DNA of 8,470 nt from the NCBI GenBank assembly GCA_023260355.1, contig JALQVJ010000394.1, positions 1 to 8,470 on the forward strand, written 5' to 3'. This DNA is from Burkholderiaceae bacterium (GTDB lineage: Bacteria > Pseudomonadota > Gammaproteobacteria > Burkholderiales > Burkholderiaceae_C). The notes under the pieces are model-generated. The model was not told the origin of the DNA, ran no database searches, and saw nothing but the letters and a program-made list of their open reading frames with translations. Shown one piece after another: positions 1-6,184 of the stretch. How positions within the stretch are numbered: position 1 is the stretch's first letter; each line of letters opens with the position of its first letter. A program made the position numbers and the translations under genes.

Positions 1-1
1 T

Positions 2-55
2 GAGGGCATAAGGTTTATTCCTTTTGAGCGTGCCTTCCAGATCCGGGAGCGCTAA
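2..55 (+). CDS. Possible 3' end of an unrecognised plus-strand gene (partial at left edge)
   Basis: An open frame enters from the left edge and ends at TAA 53-55, giving a tail that reads EGIRFIPFERAFQIRER. I do not recognise the family. The main support is indirect: a hairpin with a T-rich tail in plus orientation (75-123) follows 20 bases after this stop, as expected at the end of a plus-strand transcript. A minus-strand frame is also open across the same bases, so the coding strand is not settled. Eighteen codons are too few to judge codon use. Confidence 0.3.
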   Translation, partial: EGIRFIPFERAFQIRER

Positions 56-74
56 CTCTGCGGATCAGACATTA

Positions 75-123
75 GACACCCCGTCCATGTGGCGGGGTGT
101 CGTGTTTATATGCTTATTTTTTT
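75..123 (+). terminator. Rho-independent terminator in plus orientation
   Basis: A perfect 9-bp stem pairs GACACCCCG (75-83) with CGGGGTGTC (93-101) around a 9-base loop. It is followed by a T-rich tail that ends in seven T at 117-123. The tail is interrupted, with about 15 bases between the stem and the T-run, so it is less compact than a textbook terminator. On the minus strand the stem is followed by TAATGTCTG, which lacks a U-tract, so the plus orientation is favoured. The T-run touches the stop codon (123-125) of the truncated epimerase on the other strand. Confidence 0.6.
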
Positions 124-416
124 CAGTCTGGCAAGCGAAAGGTTTGCAAATGTGCCAACGCGTGCTGAGCCCACTCTTTGAATAGCGGACGCCCCGTCTG
201 TCGAAACGCCATTGATGCGTTGAAAACCCATCGCGTGGCGCTGACCAAGTGCCGATGATCGCGCTCGTACACAGTGCCGTCGTCGCGCAAGTAATGGAAA
301 AATCCACCGTGTGGGTCGACCACCACCGGCTCGTAAAACGCCAAGATGCTATCGACATGGGACCGCAAGAATTCGGCGCGAGCGAAGTCGGGCAAAGTCT
401 CGAATGGTGTGCTCAT
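123..416 (-). pseudogene. AGE-family epimerase/isomerase, N-terminal remnant (97 aa of about 400)
   Basis: Only the N-terminal quarter of an N-acylglucosamine 2-epimerase/mannose isomerase family protein (AGE, an alpha6/alpha6 barrel) is present. Seen: FLRSHVDSILAFYEP (16-30), DPHGGFFHYLRDDGTVY (34-50) and RHLVSATRWVFN (55-66), which match the family's opening helices. Arg62 probably corresponds to the conserved active-site arginine. The frame stops after FRLPD at TGA 123-125, just before the HxD...GG segment expected next. I read the other minus-strand frames beyond the stop and neither continues the family, so this looks like loss of the 3' part, not a single frameshift. Full members are about 380-420 residues with their catalytic histidines further along, so this piece should be inactive. 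The ATG at 416 lies 5 bases after the reductase stop, with GGTGA as a weak ribosome site overlapping that stop. The same frame extends upstream inside the reductase gene, but that extension is shadow sequence. A chimeric assembly join near 123 is an alternative. Confidence 0.75.
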
Positions 417-421
417 GGCGA

Positions 422-1408
422 TCACCATTCCACGGTCACTGTGCAACCTTGCGACGCGCTCTTCAACACGGCTTGCGCCACGGCCAACGAGCGAACACCG
501 GCCCACCCATCGGCCAAATCGTTTGGCTGCCCGCTCACAGCCAAGTGGAAATGCCGCAAGCAGCGCTCGTACAAGTTGTGTTGATCTAATGCAATTTGGC
601 GGGCACCTTGCGCATCGTTGCGCCACAACTGCCCATCGGGCCCCTGATGCAGGACGCCCTTGCCCAACATGGACGCATGTTGTCCGTGCACCTCCAGCGA
701 CACACCTGCATATGGTGTATTGAAGCCTTGATGCGTGCTGACCAAAACGCCATTTGCCATCTGCCAAATCGACATGGCGTTGTCCTCCATGCCTTTCGCC
801 ATGCCAGTGTTCCCGACCATGGCCGTGACCGACACGGGGTACGCATCCAGCAAGAAACCGACCGAGTCCGCGTTGTGAACCGCGATATCCAATACGACGC
901 CACCCCCTGCTGCAGGGTTGTCCAAACGCCAGCCTTGAAGGTGTTTAGGAAGATAAACGGAGTGCGTCAAGCGCAACGCGACCAGTGGGCCCAATTCACC
1001 AGCGCGGATTGCCTCGCGCATCTTCAAATGTGCGCTGTTGTGCCGCAAATGGTGGTTGGTGCCCATCGTCACACCTGCGTCCTCGCAAGCCTGAGCCATG
1101 CGACGTGCCGCCGCCACATCGGTTGCCAAAGGCTTCTCACACAGCACGTGTAACCCCATGGCGGCGGCGGCCAAGGTCTGGGATTCGTGCTTTTCATTGG
1201 TACTCGATACATAGACGGCGTCGGCGCCCCAATGGCGCATGTCTTCAATGGCATCGCTGGCATGGGCAATGCCATGTTGCTCAGCGAATGCCTTGGCACG
1301 CGCTCCATCACCCGAGATCACGCCAACGATGTCATCGCCGATGGCGCGAATTGCAGGGGCCACCCATTGTTGTGCGATGTTGCTGGCACCAATCAAAACC
1401 CATTTCAT
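422..1408 (-). CDS. afr: Gfo/Idh/MocA oxidoreductase, probable 1,5-anhydro-D-fructose reductase
   Basis: A 328-residue NAD(P)-dependent sugar oxidoreductase, close to the usual 330 of the family. Seen: the N-terminal Rossmann motif GASNIA (7-12), the EKP motif with Lys92, and GGGVVLDIAVHNAD (168-181) carrying Asp174 and His178. The segments GTNHHLRHN (116-124) and YLPKHLQGWRL (152-162) are what I recall as characteristic of 1,5-anhydro-D-fructose reductase, which reduces 1,5-anhydrofructose to 1,5-anhydromannitol with NADPH. Ala12, Ser32 and Arg37 match positions reported to set NADPH preference in the Sinorhizobium enzyme. The subfamily call rests on recall rather than an alignment; a related hexose or glycoside dehydrogenase is possible. 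The start is well supported by AGGAGG (plus 1416-1421) 7 bases before ATG. The gene is first in a leftward unit with the AGE remnant and lies directly beside a LacI-type operator, so sugar-dependent derepression is likely. No signal peptide is seen, so it should be cytoplasmic. Confidence 0.85.
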   Translation of the reverse strand: MKWVLIGASNIAQQWVAPAIRAIGDDIVGVISGDGARAKAFAEQHGIAHASDAIEDMRHWGADAVYVSSTNEKHESQTLAAAAMGLHVLCEKPLATDVAAARRMAQACEDAGVTMGTNHHLRHNSAHLKMREAIRAGELGPLVALRLTHSVYLPKHLQGWRLDNPAAGGGVVLDIAVHNADSVGFLLDAYPVSVTAMVGNTGMAKGMEDNAMSIWQMANGVLVSTHQGFNTPYAGVSLEVHGQHASMLGKGVLHQGPDGQLWRNDAQGARQIALDQHNLYERCLRHFHLAVSGQPNDLADGWAGVRSLAVAQAVLKSASQGCTVTVEW

Positions 1409-1415
1409 ACGCTCT

Positions 1416-1421
1416 CCTCCT
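1416..1421 (-). promoter_or_regulatory. Strong Shine-Dalgarno site of the reductase gene
   Basis: AGGAGG on the minus strand, 7 bases before ATG at 1408. It is the best ribosome site in the window and fixes the start of the reductase. Confidence 0.85.
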
Positions 1422-1434
1422 GAATGAGACTCAC

Positions 1435-1462
1435 ATGGTAACGTTTACATTTTTGCTTTCAA
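1435..1462 (-). promoter_or_regulatory. Leftward promoter for the reductase gene
   Basis: Read on the minus strand, TTGAAA (plus 1457-1462) is followed after 16 bases by TACCAT (plus 1435-1440), a 4-of-6 match to the -10 consensus. The left LacI-type operator (1436-1449) covers the -10 box, so a bound repressor would block polymerase. The -35 is good and the -10 is only fair. Confidence 0.5.
1436..1449. promoter_or_regulatory. LacI-family operator 1 (left)
   Basis: TGGTAACGTTTACA is a 14-bp palindrome-like site with a central CG at 1442-1443. The right half matches the common LacI-family half-site TTTACA exactly, and the left half matches 4 of 6. It lies over the -10 region of the leftward promoter. 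The regulator is encoded immediately to the right and is its likely binder. Confidence 0.75.
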
Positions 1463-1466
1463 GCTC

Positions 1467-1495
1467 TTGACAGCAAATGTAAACGTTTCCAGAAT
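1467..1495 (+). promoter_or_regulatory. Rightward promoter for the lacI-type regulator and DUF1479 gene
   Basis: A perfect -35 box TTGACA (1467-1472) is followed after 17 bases by CAGAAT (1490-1495), a 4-of-6 match to the -10 consensus. Operator 2 lies in the spacer and touches the -10 box, which implies autorepression. Only four bases separate this -35 from that of the leftward promoter. Confidence 0.6.
1478..1491. promoter_or_regulatory. LacI-family operator 2 (right)
   Basis: TGTAAACGTTTCCA has a central CG at 1484-1485. The left half is the exact consensus half-site TGTAAA, and the right half matches 5 of 6. Its centre is 42 bp from that of operator 1, four turns of B-DNA, so both sites face the same side of the helix. 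Confidence 0.8.
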
Positions 1496-1516
1496 ATTCA
1501 AAAAGAACCAAGAGAC

Positions 1517-2521
1517 ATGCCCGCAAAAGTCACCATCACCACCGTCGCGAAAGCCACCGGCTTGTCCCTGGCAACCGTGTCACGTGCACTTGCGGGTGCT
1601 GAAAACGTGCTACCTCAAACCCGCGAGAAGGTCTTGGCCGCGGCACAGTCCCTCAACTATGTACGGGATCGGACCGCAGTCAGGCTCAAGACGGGCAAAA
1701 CCCATGTGCTCGCATTCATCATGGACCGGCGCGATGCACGCCATCCGGGGTTCATGGGCTTGATGCTGGGTGTCAGCGACGCCATTGCCGGGTCGGAATA
1801 CCACATGGTCGTGCTGCCCGACGAAGCCAGTGACCCCTTGGCAACCATCAAATATGTCACTGAAAGAGGGCTTGCAGACGCCTTGGTCATCTCGCACACC
1901 CAGGCGGACGATGAAAGAGTGCAGTACCTGTTGGATGCGGGCATGCCCTTCGTTGCCCACGGACGCACGAATAGCCCAGTTCCGCATGGGTATGTCGATT
2001 TCGATAACGCCGCGTACAGCGCCAACGCCGTTCACGCGCTCGCGGCACGTGGTCGAAAGAAACTGGCACTGTTGCTGCCAAGCCCTGGCGGTCTGTTTTA
2101 CAGCCACCTGCTCGATGGCTTCGAGAGTGCCTGCCGCATGCACGGACTTGAAGGGACTCCGATACAAGGCGTGAGCTTGGATCGGTCGCCCACAGATCTG
2201 TATGCGTGGGCGATGGCTGAGGCCTCGCAATATGACGGCATCATCACGTCCCGCGAAGCCCCTGTCGTTGCTTTGCTCGGCGCCCTCAATGCTCGCCAAA
2301 TCCAACTCGGCAGAGACATGGATTTGGTCATCAAACACAGCACGCCATTCCCGCAGTTTGTTCATCAGCCTCTACTGGGGTGTTTTGAAGATTTGCATCA
2401 AGCCGGATGGCACATTGGTCAAGTGCTACTCGACTATTTCAATCGACCGCAACAACCGATGGGGCAGTTTCTATTCCAGCCCCCAAAAATCGAGGTATTC
2501 CATGAACTTGAGCGCACGTGA
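1517..2521 (+). CDS. LacI/PurR-family transcriptional regulator
   Basis: A 334-residue repressor of standard family length. Seen: the N-terminal helix-turn-helix TITTVAKATGLSLATVSRAL (6-25), a hinge region ending around VRLKTGKT (55-62), then a periplasmic-binding-protein-like ligand domain starting at HVLAFIMD (63-70). Within it are VAHGR (146-150) and YVDFDN (159-164), typical of the sugar-binding cleft. The usual ND pair after the DG near 240 is replaced by SREAPV (245-250), so effector contacts may differ from classic members. The ATG at 1517 has only a weak purine-rich ribosome site (AAGAGA), which fits low-level expression. It lies beside a pair of consensus-like operators, so it very likely represses both itself and the divergent reductase. 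It overlaps the next gene by 20 bases, suggesting co-transcription and coupled translation. The effector is unknown; an imported sugar or its modified product is the natural guess. Confidence 0.92.
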   Translation: MPAKVTITTVAKATGLSLATVSRALAGAENVLPQTREKVLAAAQSLNYVRDRTAVRLKTGKTHVLAFIMDRRDARHPGFMGLMLGVSDAIAGSEYHMVVLPDEASDPLATIKYVTERGLADALVISHTQADDERVQYLLDAGMPFVAHGRTNSPVPHGYVDFDNAAYSANAVHALAARGRKKLALLLPSPGGLFYSHLLDGFESACRMHGLEGTPIQGVSLDRSPTDLYAWAMAEASQYDGIITSREAPVVALLGALNARQIQLGRDMDLVIKHSTPFPQFVHQPLLGCFEDLHQAGWHIGQVLLDYFNRPQQPMGQFLFQPPKIEVFHELERT

Positions 2522-3767
2522 AAAAGCCGCAGAAGCCAACGCGCCACACCGCGACAAAATCATCGCCGCCAAGCGCAAGCTGAGGGCACAAATACCCGAC
2601 CTCAAAGAGCGATTTGAGCATCTCACACGCGATATCGAAAACCAATTGGATGTGATTGAGCGTGAACGCGCTGAGGGCATTGAGCCTGTGCCACAGCTCG
2701 ATTTCAACGAACTATCGACGGTGTCAGAGGCTCAGATCCAGCGCATCAAGCAACGCGGTTGTTTGGTGATTCGAAATGTGTTTGACGACGAGCGCGTGAA
2801 CGCATGGAATGCAGACGTGGCAACGTATTTTGAATCCAACAATTATTTGGAAAGACAAAAAAAAGGGGCGGCGGTAGACAACTACTTCAGCACGCTTGCC
2901 AGCGACAAGCCGCAGATTTATGGCGTTTTTTGGTCCCGCGCTCAGATGGAAGCGCGGACTGACCCCAACATGGCGATCGCCAAACGCTTTATGAACCGCC
3001 TTTGGAAGTTCGAGAACCTTCAGGGGCAAGAATTCAATCCAGACGCAGATTTGCTGTACGCCGACCGGGTCCGCTTTAGGCAGCCCGGCGACGCCTCACT
3101 GGGATTGTCCGCGCACGTGGACAGTGGGTCTATCGAACGCTGGATCGATCCAGCGTACCAACAGGTCTACCGCGAGGTTTTTGGTGGCGATCTGCAGGCA
3201 TACGATCCTTTTGATGCGTACCAACGCACCTCAACGGTCGAGATCCCCTCACCTGCCGTGTGTCGGATGTTTCGCAGCTTTCAGGCATGGACAGCATTGA
3301 CTCGCCAAGGACCCGGTGACGGGACCTTGCAGCTCCTACCGGTTGCCAACGCCATGGCATGGATGCTATTGCGCGCACTGCTGGACGATATTCCCGAGGA
3401 CGAACTCTGCGGTGCTGCCGCTTGCCGCGCGATGATGCTTTCTGACCAATACCACAGCCTACTTAAGCGTGGTTATGGCTCGATTCCGCTGATGCAACCA
3501 GGGGACACGGTTTGGTGGCACCCAGATGTGTTGCATGGTGTCGAGGATGTCCACCGTGGCACCGGTTACTCGAACGTGATGTACATCGCACCAGCGCCCG
3601 ACTGCGCCAAGAACCGCGCCTACTCAGATCTCCAGCGTCCCGCTTTTGAGCAGGGCCTGTCGGCGCCAGATTTCGCCCCAGACAACTTTGAAGTCGACTT
3701 TAAAAATCGGTTCTTGCCCGAGGATCTCAGTCCGCTGGGCCGTCAACAAATGGGGTATCCGGCGTGA
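2502..3767 (+). CDS. DUF1479 (YbiU-like) putative 2-oxoglutarate/Fe(II) oxygenase
   Basis: A 421-residue DUF1479 protein. No biochemical function is firmly established for the family as far as I know; its fold is of the 2-oxoglutarate/Fe(II) dioxygenase type. Seen: a charged helical N-terminus (1-60), LVIRNVFDDERV (88-99) as in phytanoyl-CoA-dioxygenase-like proteins, HVD at 205-207 supplying His and Asp ligands, the barrel segment GDGTLQLLP (272-280), and QPGDTVWWHPDVLHGVEDVH (332-351) with His345 as the likely distal ligand. The metal triad therefore looks intact. The open frame extends 300 bases upstream inside the regulator gene. ATG 2502 is chosen because GAGGT (2492-2496) lies 5 bases before it and because the family begins with this type of helix. 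It overlaps the regulator by 20 bases, so both probably share the LacI-controlled promoter. No signal peptide is seen. The substrate is presumably a small sugar-related molecule, an inference from neighbours only. Confidence 0.88.
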   Translation: MNLSAREKAAEANAPHRDKIIAAKRKLRAQIPDLKERFEHLTRDIENQLDVIERERAEGIEPVPQLDFNELSTVSEAQIQRIKQRGCLVIRNVFDDERVNAWNADVATYFESNNYLERQKKGAAVDNYFSTLASDKPQIYGVFWSRAQMEARTDPNMAIAKRFMNRLWKFENLQGQEFNPDADLLYADRVRFRQPGDASLGLSAHVDSGSIERWIDPAYQQVYREVFGGDLQAYDPFDAYQRTSTVEIPSPAVCRMFRSFQAWTALTRQGPGDGTLQLLPVANAMAWMLLRALLDDIPEDELCGAAACRAMMLSDQYHSLLKRGYGSIPLMQPGDTVWWHPDVLHGVEDVHRGTGYSNVMYIAPAPDCAKNRAYSDLQRPAFEQGLSAPDFAPDNFEVDFKNRFLPEDLSPLGRQQMGYPA

Positions 3768-3779
3768 CCTGTTGAGCAC

Positions 3780-3809
3780 AGACATCTGCGCATCGCCGCG
3801 TGGATGTCT
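3780..3809. terminator. Intergenic hairpin between convergent genes
   Basis: AGACATC (3780-3786) pairs perfectly with GATGTCT (3803-3809). Two G-T wobbles and three further G-C pairs extend the stem to 12 with a six-base loop. It lies in the 57-base gap between the ends of the DUF1479 and mutarotase genes, where a bidirectional terminator is expected. Neither strand has a T-run after the stem, so intrinsic termination is not assured and it may only protect RNA ends. Confidence 0.4.
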
Positions 3810-3824
3810 ATCAAGTCCTGAGGA

Positions 3825-4802
3825 TTAACGCGGCTCAAAGCACCAGCGCATGTCGTGTTGGTAGTCGTGGCCAGGCCCATACCAAACAGGCGCGCCCAAC
3901 GCAGGGCCGTTGGGCATGGCCTCCGTTTCCAAACACAGCCCCGCCGCGGGTTGGTGGCGCACACCCAAAGGTTCGCCGGTGGGCTTCAACCCTGCGCCCG
4001 CATACAGATGCAAGTAGGGTTGATCCGTGGATAGTCGCAAGCGGAGGTCACGCACTGTGAGGTCCGCCACCTCTCGCATGCCCCCCCGATGACCCTCATC
4101 CAAAAGCAACGCACCCTCCAAGGCCGGAGCCAATGATGGGTCTATCGCGCGCGGCTGTCTGAAGTCGAGCACTGTGCCATCCACTGGCTCAGCGGGCAAA
4201 GGCAACTCGCGCTCATCAATGGGGTGATACGCATGTGCAGAGACCCGCAGGGTGTGCCCCGTTAAATCTGGACTGCCCGCCAAATTCCAGTAGCTGTGTT
4301 GCACCAAATTCAGGGGGCATGGCTTGTCTACTTGGGCCACCACCCGCCACCTCAAGGTGTTGGCCTCCCACCCAATCCGAAGTGTCGTCTCACAAGTGCC
4401 GGGGAACCCCATATCTCCATCTGGCGAGATCAAGCGCAGCGTCAAACAATCATCAGCCCGTTCGATGACTTGCCACGAGACGCGATCAAACCCTCTTGAC
4501 CCACCATGAATGCAATGCCCCATGGGGTGGTTCGCGTCAAGTGAATACCGAGTGTCACCCCACTGGATTTGCGCATCCTGCAATCTGTTGGCGTATCGAC
4601 CACAGGTCGACCCCAGAGCCATGCGATCGTCTTGGTAGGCAAGTGGATCGCGAAACCCGAGTGTCAGCGGTCGAGACCCCTCCGGAGCATCAAGCCACCA
4701 GACCTGTACCAATCGCGCGCCCCACGGCAGCACCCACGCCTCAAACCCTTGGGTGCGCAAAACGCATACATCCTTGGGAGCGGTGAGCGTTGGGGGAGTC
4801 AT
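3825..4802 (-). CDS. galM: Aldose 1-epimerase (mutarotase, GalM family)
   Basis: A 325-residue mutarotase that interconverts the alpha and beta anomers of free aldoses in the cytoplasm. Seen: GRYANRL (68-74, the family's GRxANRI), HGGSRGFDRVSW (99-110) with the conserved active-site His99, LVQHSYWNL (166-174) with catalytic His169, and LETEAMPN (291-298) with the probable catalytic base Glu292. Length and motif order match complete family members. It is the last gene of the transporter operon. Its ATG shares four bases (ATGA) with the stop of the Dabb gene, and GGAAA provides a modest ribosome site. Placement after an importer suggests it equilibrates the incoming sugar for the next enzyme. 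A hexose-6-phosphate mutarotase (YeaD type) is less likely given the classic GalM motifs. The galM symbol marks the family and does not imply galactose specificity. A run of seven G near residues 239-241 is in frame and the gene looks intact. Confidence 0.9.
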   Translation of the reverse strand: MTPPTLTAPKDVCVLRTQGFEAWVLPWGARLVQVWWLDAPEGSRPLTLGFRDPLAYQDDRMALGSTCGRYANRLQDAQIQWGDTRYSLDANHPMGHCIHGGSRGFDRVSWQVIERADDCLTLRLISPDGDMGFPGTCETTLRIGWEANTLRWRVVAQVDKPCPLNLVQHSYWNLAGSPDLTGHTLRVSAHAYHPIDERELPLPAEPVDGTVLDFRQPRAIDPSLAPALEGALLLDEGHRGGMREVADLTVRDLRLRLSTDQPYLHLYAGAGLKPTGEPLGVRHQPAAGLCLETEAMPNGPALGAPVWYGPGHDYQHDMRWCFEPR

Positions 4803-5110
4803 TGCGTTTCCAAGTCAAACACGAGCAGTCCCTTAAGACCCCCGTCGGCGAGGGAAACAAGCGCCTCTCCTGCAGCGATGTGCTCAGGGTGTCCTCGGTA
4901 GCGAGCCAGAGCTTCAGCATCCTCGAACACAGCAATAAAGCCTTCACTGAAGCCCTGATCCAAGGCTTCGTACCGGGCATTGCTGCCATATCGAAGGGCC
5001 AGCAGCCCGGGAACTTGTCCGACCAGTTGTGCCAATCGGTCAAACACAGCACATCGCTCTGCAACCAAGGCATCTGAACGGAATTTGATCCAAACGCAAT
5101 GCTCAATCAC
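4799..5110 (-). CDS. Dabb-domain (stress-responsive A/B barrel) small protein
   Basis: A 103-residue single-domain Dabb protein with a dimeric ferredoxin-like alpha/beta barrel fold. Seen: the opening strand IEHCVWIKF (2-10), VPGLLALRYGSN (33-44), GFIAVFEDAEALARYRGHPEH (57-77) with the typical HPxH at 74-77, and a closing strand GLLVFDLE (94-101). The family is known mostly from stress-linked or structurally solved proteins and a few small enzymes or cyclases; its role in sugar operons is not defined. The start is GTG at 5108-5110, chosen because family members begin one residue before this first strand; no good ribosome site precedes it. It starts 20 bases after the ATPase gene and its stop overlaps the mutarotase start by four bases, so it is firmly inside the operon. 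An accessory enzyme for the imported sugar is plausible but unproven. Confidence 0.85.
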   Translation of the reverse strand: MIEHCVWIKFRSDALVAERCAVFDRLAQLVGQVPGLLALRYGSNARYEALDQGFSEGFIAVFEDAEALARYRGHPEHIAAGEALVSLADGGLKGLLVFDLETQ

Positions 5111-5130
5111 GCAGGCACCAATCGCAGTGC

Positions 5131-6183
5131 TTACTGCAAACGAGCGCCGCTTTGCGGGTCGAACAAATGGAGCTTGCTGATGTCAAACCCCATCAGCAGT
5201 TGGTCACCATGCCGCATGTTGGAGGGGCCAGCGATGCGCAACGTCAACTCGCCTAAAGCACCACCATCGACCAAAACGTAGCTTTCAGCGCCGGTCGGTT
5301 CGACAAGCGTGACTTGTCCCGTCAACTGACCGTGACCTGCAATCAAATCTTCAGGGCGTACACCGACCGTGACCTTGGTATTGGCAAACTTGGGCAACGT
5401 GATGCCAGTGTGCATGCCCGCCATGGTCAACTGTCCTTGTGCATCGAACACGCCGTCCATCAAGTTGATCGAGGGTGAGCCGATGAAACCAGCGACGAAA
5501 ATATTGGCAGGTCGCTCATACAGCTCCATCGGCGTGGCCAACTGTTGGATCAAGCCATCTTTCAAAACCGCAATGCGCGTGCCCAGCGTCATTGCTTCGA
5601 CCTGATCGTGCGTGACATAAATGGTCGTCACACCAGTCGACATATGAAGCTTCTTCAACTCAGCACGCATATCAACACGGAGCTTGGCATCCAAGTTAGA
5701 CAGCGGCTCATCGAACAAAAACAACGAGGGATGGCGCGCCAGCGCACGACCGATCGCCACGCGCTGCCGCTGTCCGCCGGACAGCTGACGAGGTTTGCGA
5801 TCGAGCAAGTGATCGATTTGAAGCATGGATGCAACCTCGCTCACCGCCGCCTCACGTTGCGCTTTGGGGACCTTTCGCATCTCTAGCGGGAACGCAATGT
5901 TTTGCGCCACAGTCATATTTGGATACAACGCATAGCTCTGGAACACCATAGCCACATCCCGCTCGTCTGGGGGCAAATGGGTGATGTCTCGCCCACCCAA
6001 GTCCAAACGGCCAGTTGTGGCCTCCTCAAGCCCTGCAACGATATTCATCAGCGTGCTTTTGCCACAACCCGATGGACCCACCAAGACCAAAAATTCGCCG
6101 TCCACCAAGTCCAAATTGATTTCGTGCAGAACCTGAGTGGCGCCGAAGCGCTTTGAAACGTTTTGAATAGATAGAGTCGACAT
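5131..6183 (-). CDS. Sugar ABC transporter ATPase (MalK/UgpC type, GtsD-like)
   Basis: A 350-residue ATPase that powers import of a sugar through the two permeases encoded upstream. Seen: Walker A GPSGCGKST (36-44), Q-loop Gln82, signature LSGGQRQR (134-141), Walker B LFLFDEP (154-160), D-loop SNLD (162-165) and switch His192. A C-terminal regulatory region follows from about residue 235 with the TOBE/OB motif VGVRPEDL (273-280), as in MalK, UgpC and MsmX-like CUT1 ATPases. All catalytic residues are present and the length is slightly under the usual 360-370. The start lies one base after the permease stop (TGATATG), with AAAGG inside the permease end as the ribosome site. ATPases of this class can serve several permeases, so substrate cannot be read from it. 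Position in the operon points to a Gts-like glucose/mannose-type importer. Confidence 0.95.
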   Translation of the reverse strand: MSTLSIQNVSKRFGATQVLHEINLDLVDGEFLVLVGPSGCGKSTLMNIVAGLEEATTGRLDLGGRDITHLPPDERDVAMVFQSYALYPNMTVAQNIAFPLEMRKVPKAQREAAVSEVASMLQIDHLLDRKPRQLSGGQRQRVAIGRALARHPSLFLFDEPLSNLDAKLRVDMRAELKKLHMSTGVTTIYVTHDQVEAMTLGTRIAVLKDGLIQQLATPMELYERPANIFVAGFIGSPSINLMDGVFDAQGQLTMAGMHTGITLPKFANTKVTVGVRPEDLIAGHGQLTGQVTLVEPTGAESYVLVDGGALGELTLRIAGPSNMRHGDQLLMGFDISKLHLFDPQSGARLQ

Positions 6184-6184
6184 A

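Noticed and set aside
75..101. Same hairpin read as a terminator for the minus-strand reductase/AGE unit
   Set aside because: The minus strand has no U-tract after the stem, so the plus-strand reading is preferred, though weak bidirectional action cannot be excluded.
417..767. 117-codon upstream extension of the AGE remnant frame
   Set aside because: It lies entirely inside the reductase gene in another frame and has the arginine- and cysteine-rich look of shadow translation.
2202..2501. 100-codon upstream extension of the DUF1479 frame
   Set aside because: It is a shadow of the LacI-type regulator in another frame; ATG 2502 has a well-spaced GAGGT and fits the family start.
2857..2868. A8-G4 run in the DUF1479 gene as a programmed frameshift site
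   Set aside because: The zero frame continues through with all family motifs, and no conserved alternate-frame product is evident. It is at most a slippage or sequencing-error spot.
4081..4087. Run of seven C in the mutarotase gene as a possible frameshift
   Set aside because: The frame is continuous and the catalytic motifs on both sides are in register.
6152..6166. AAACGTTT palindrome inside the start of the ATPase gene, resembling a third LacI operator
   Set aside because: It encodes the common NVSKRFG segment, only 4 of 6 bases match in each half-site, and it lies inside a coding region with no promoter nearby. It is probably coincidental.
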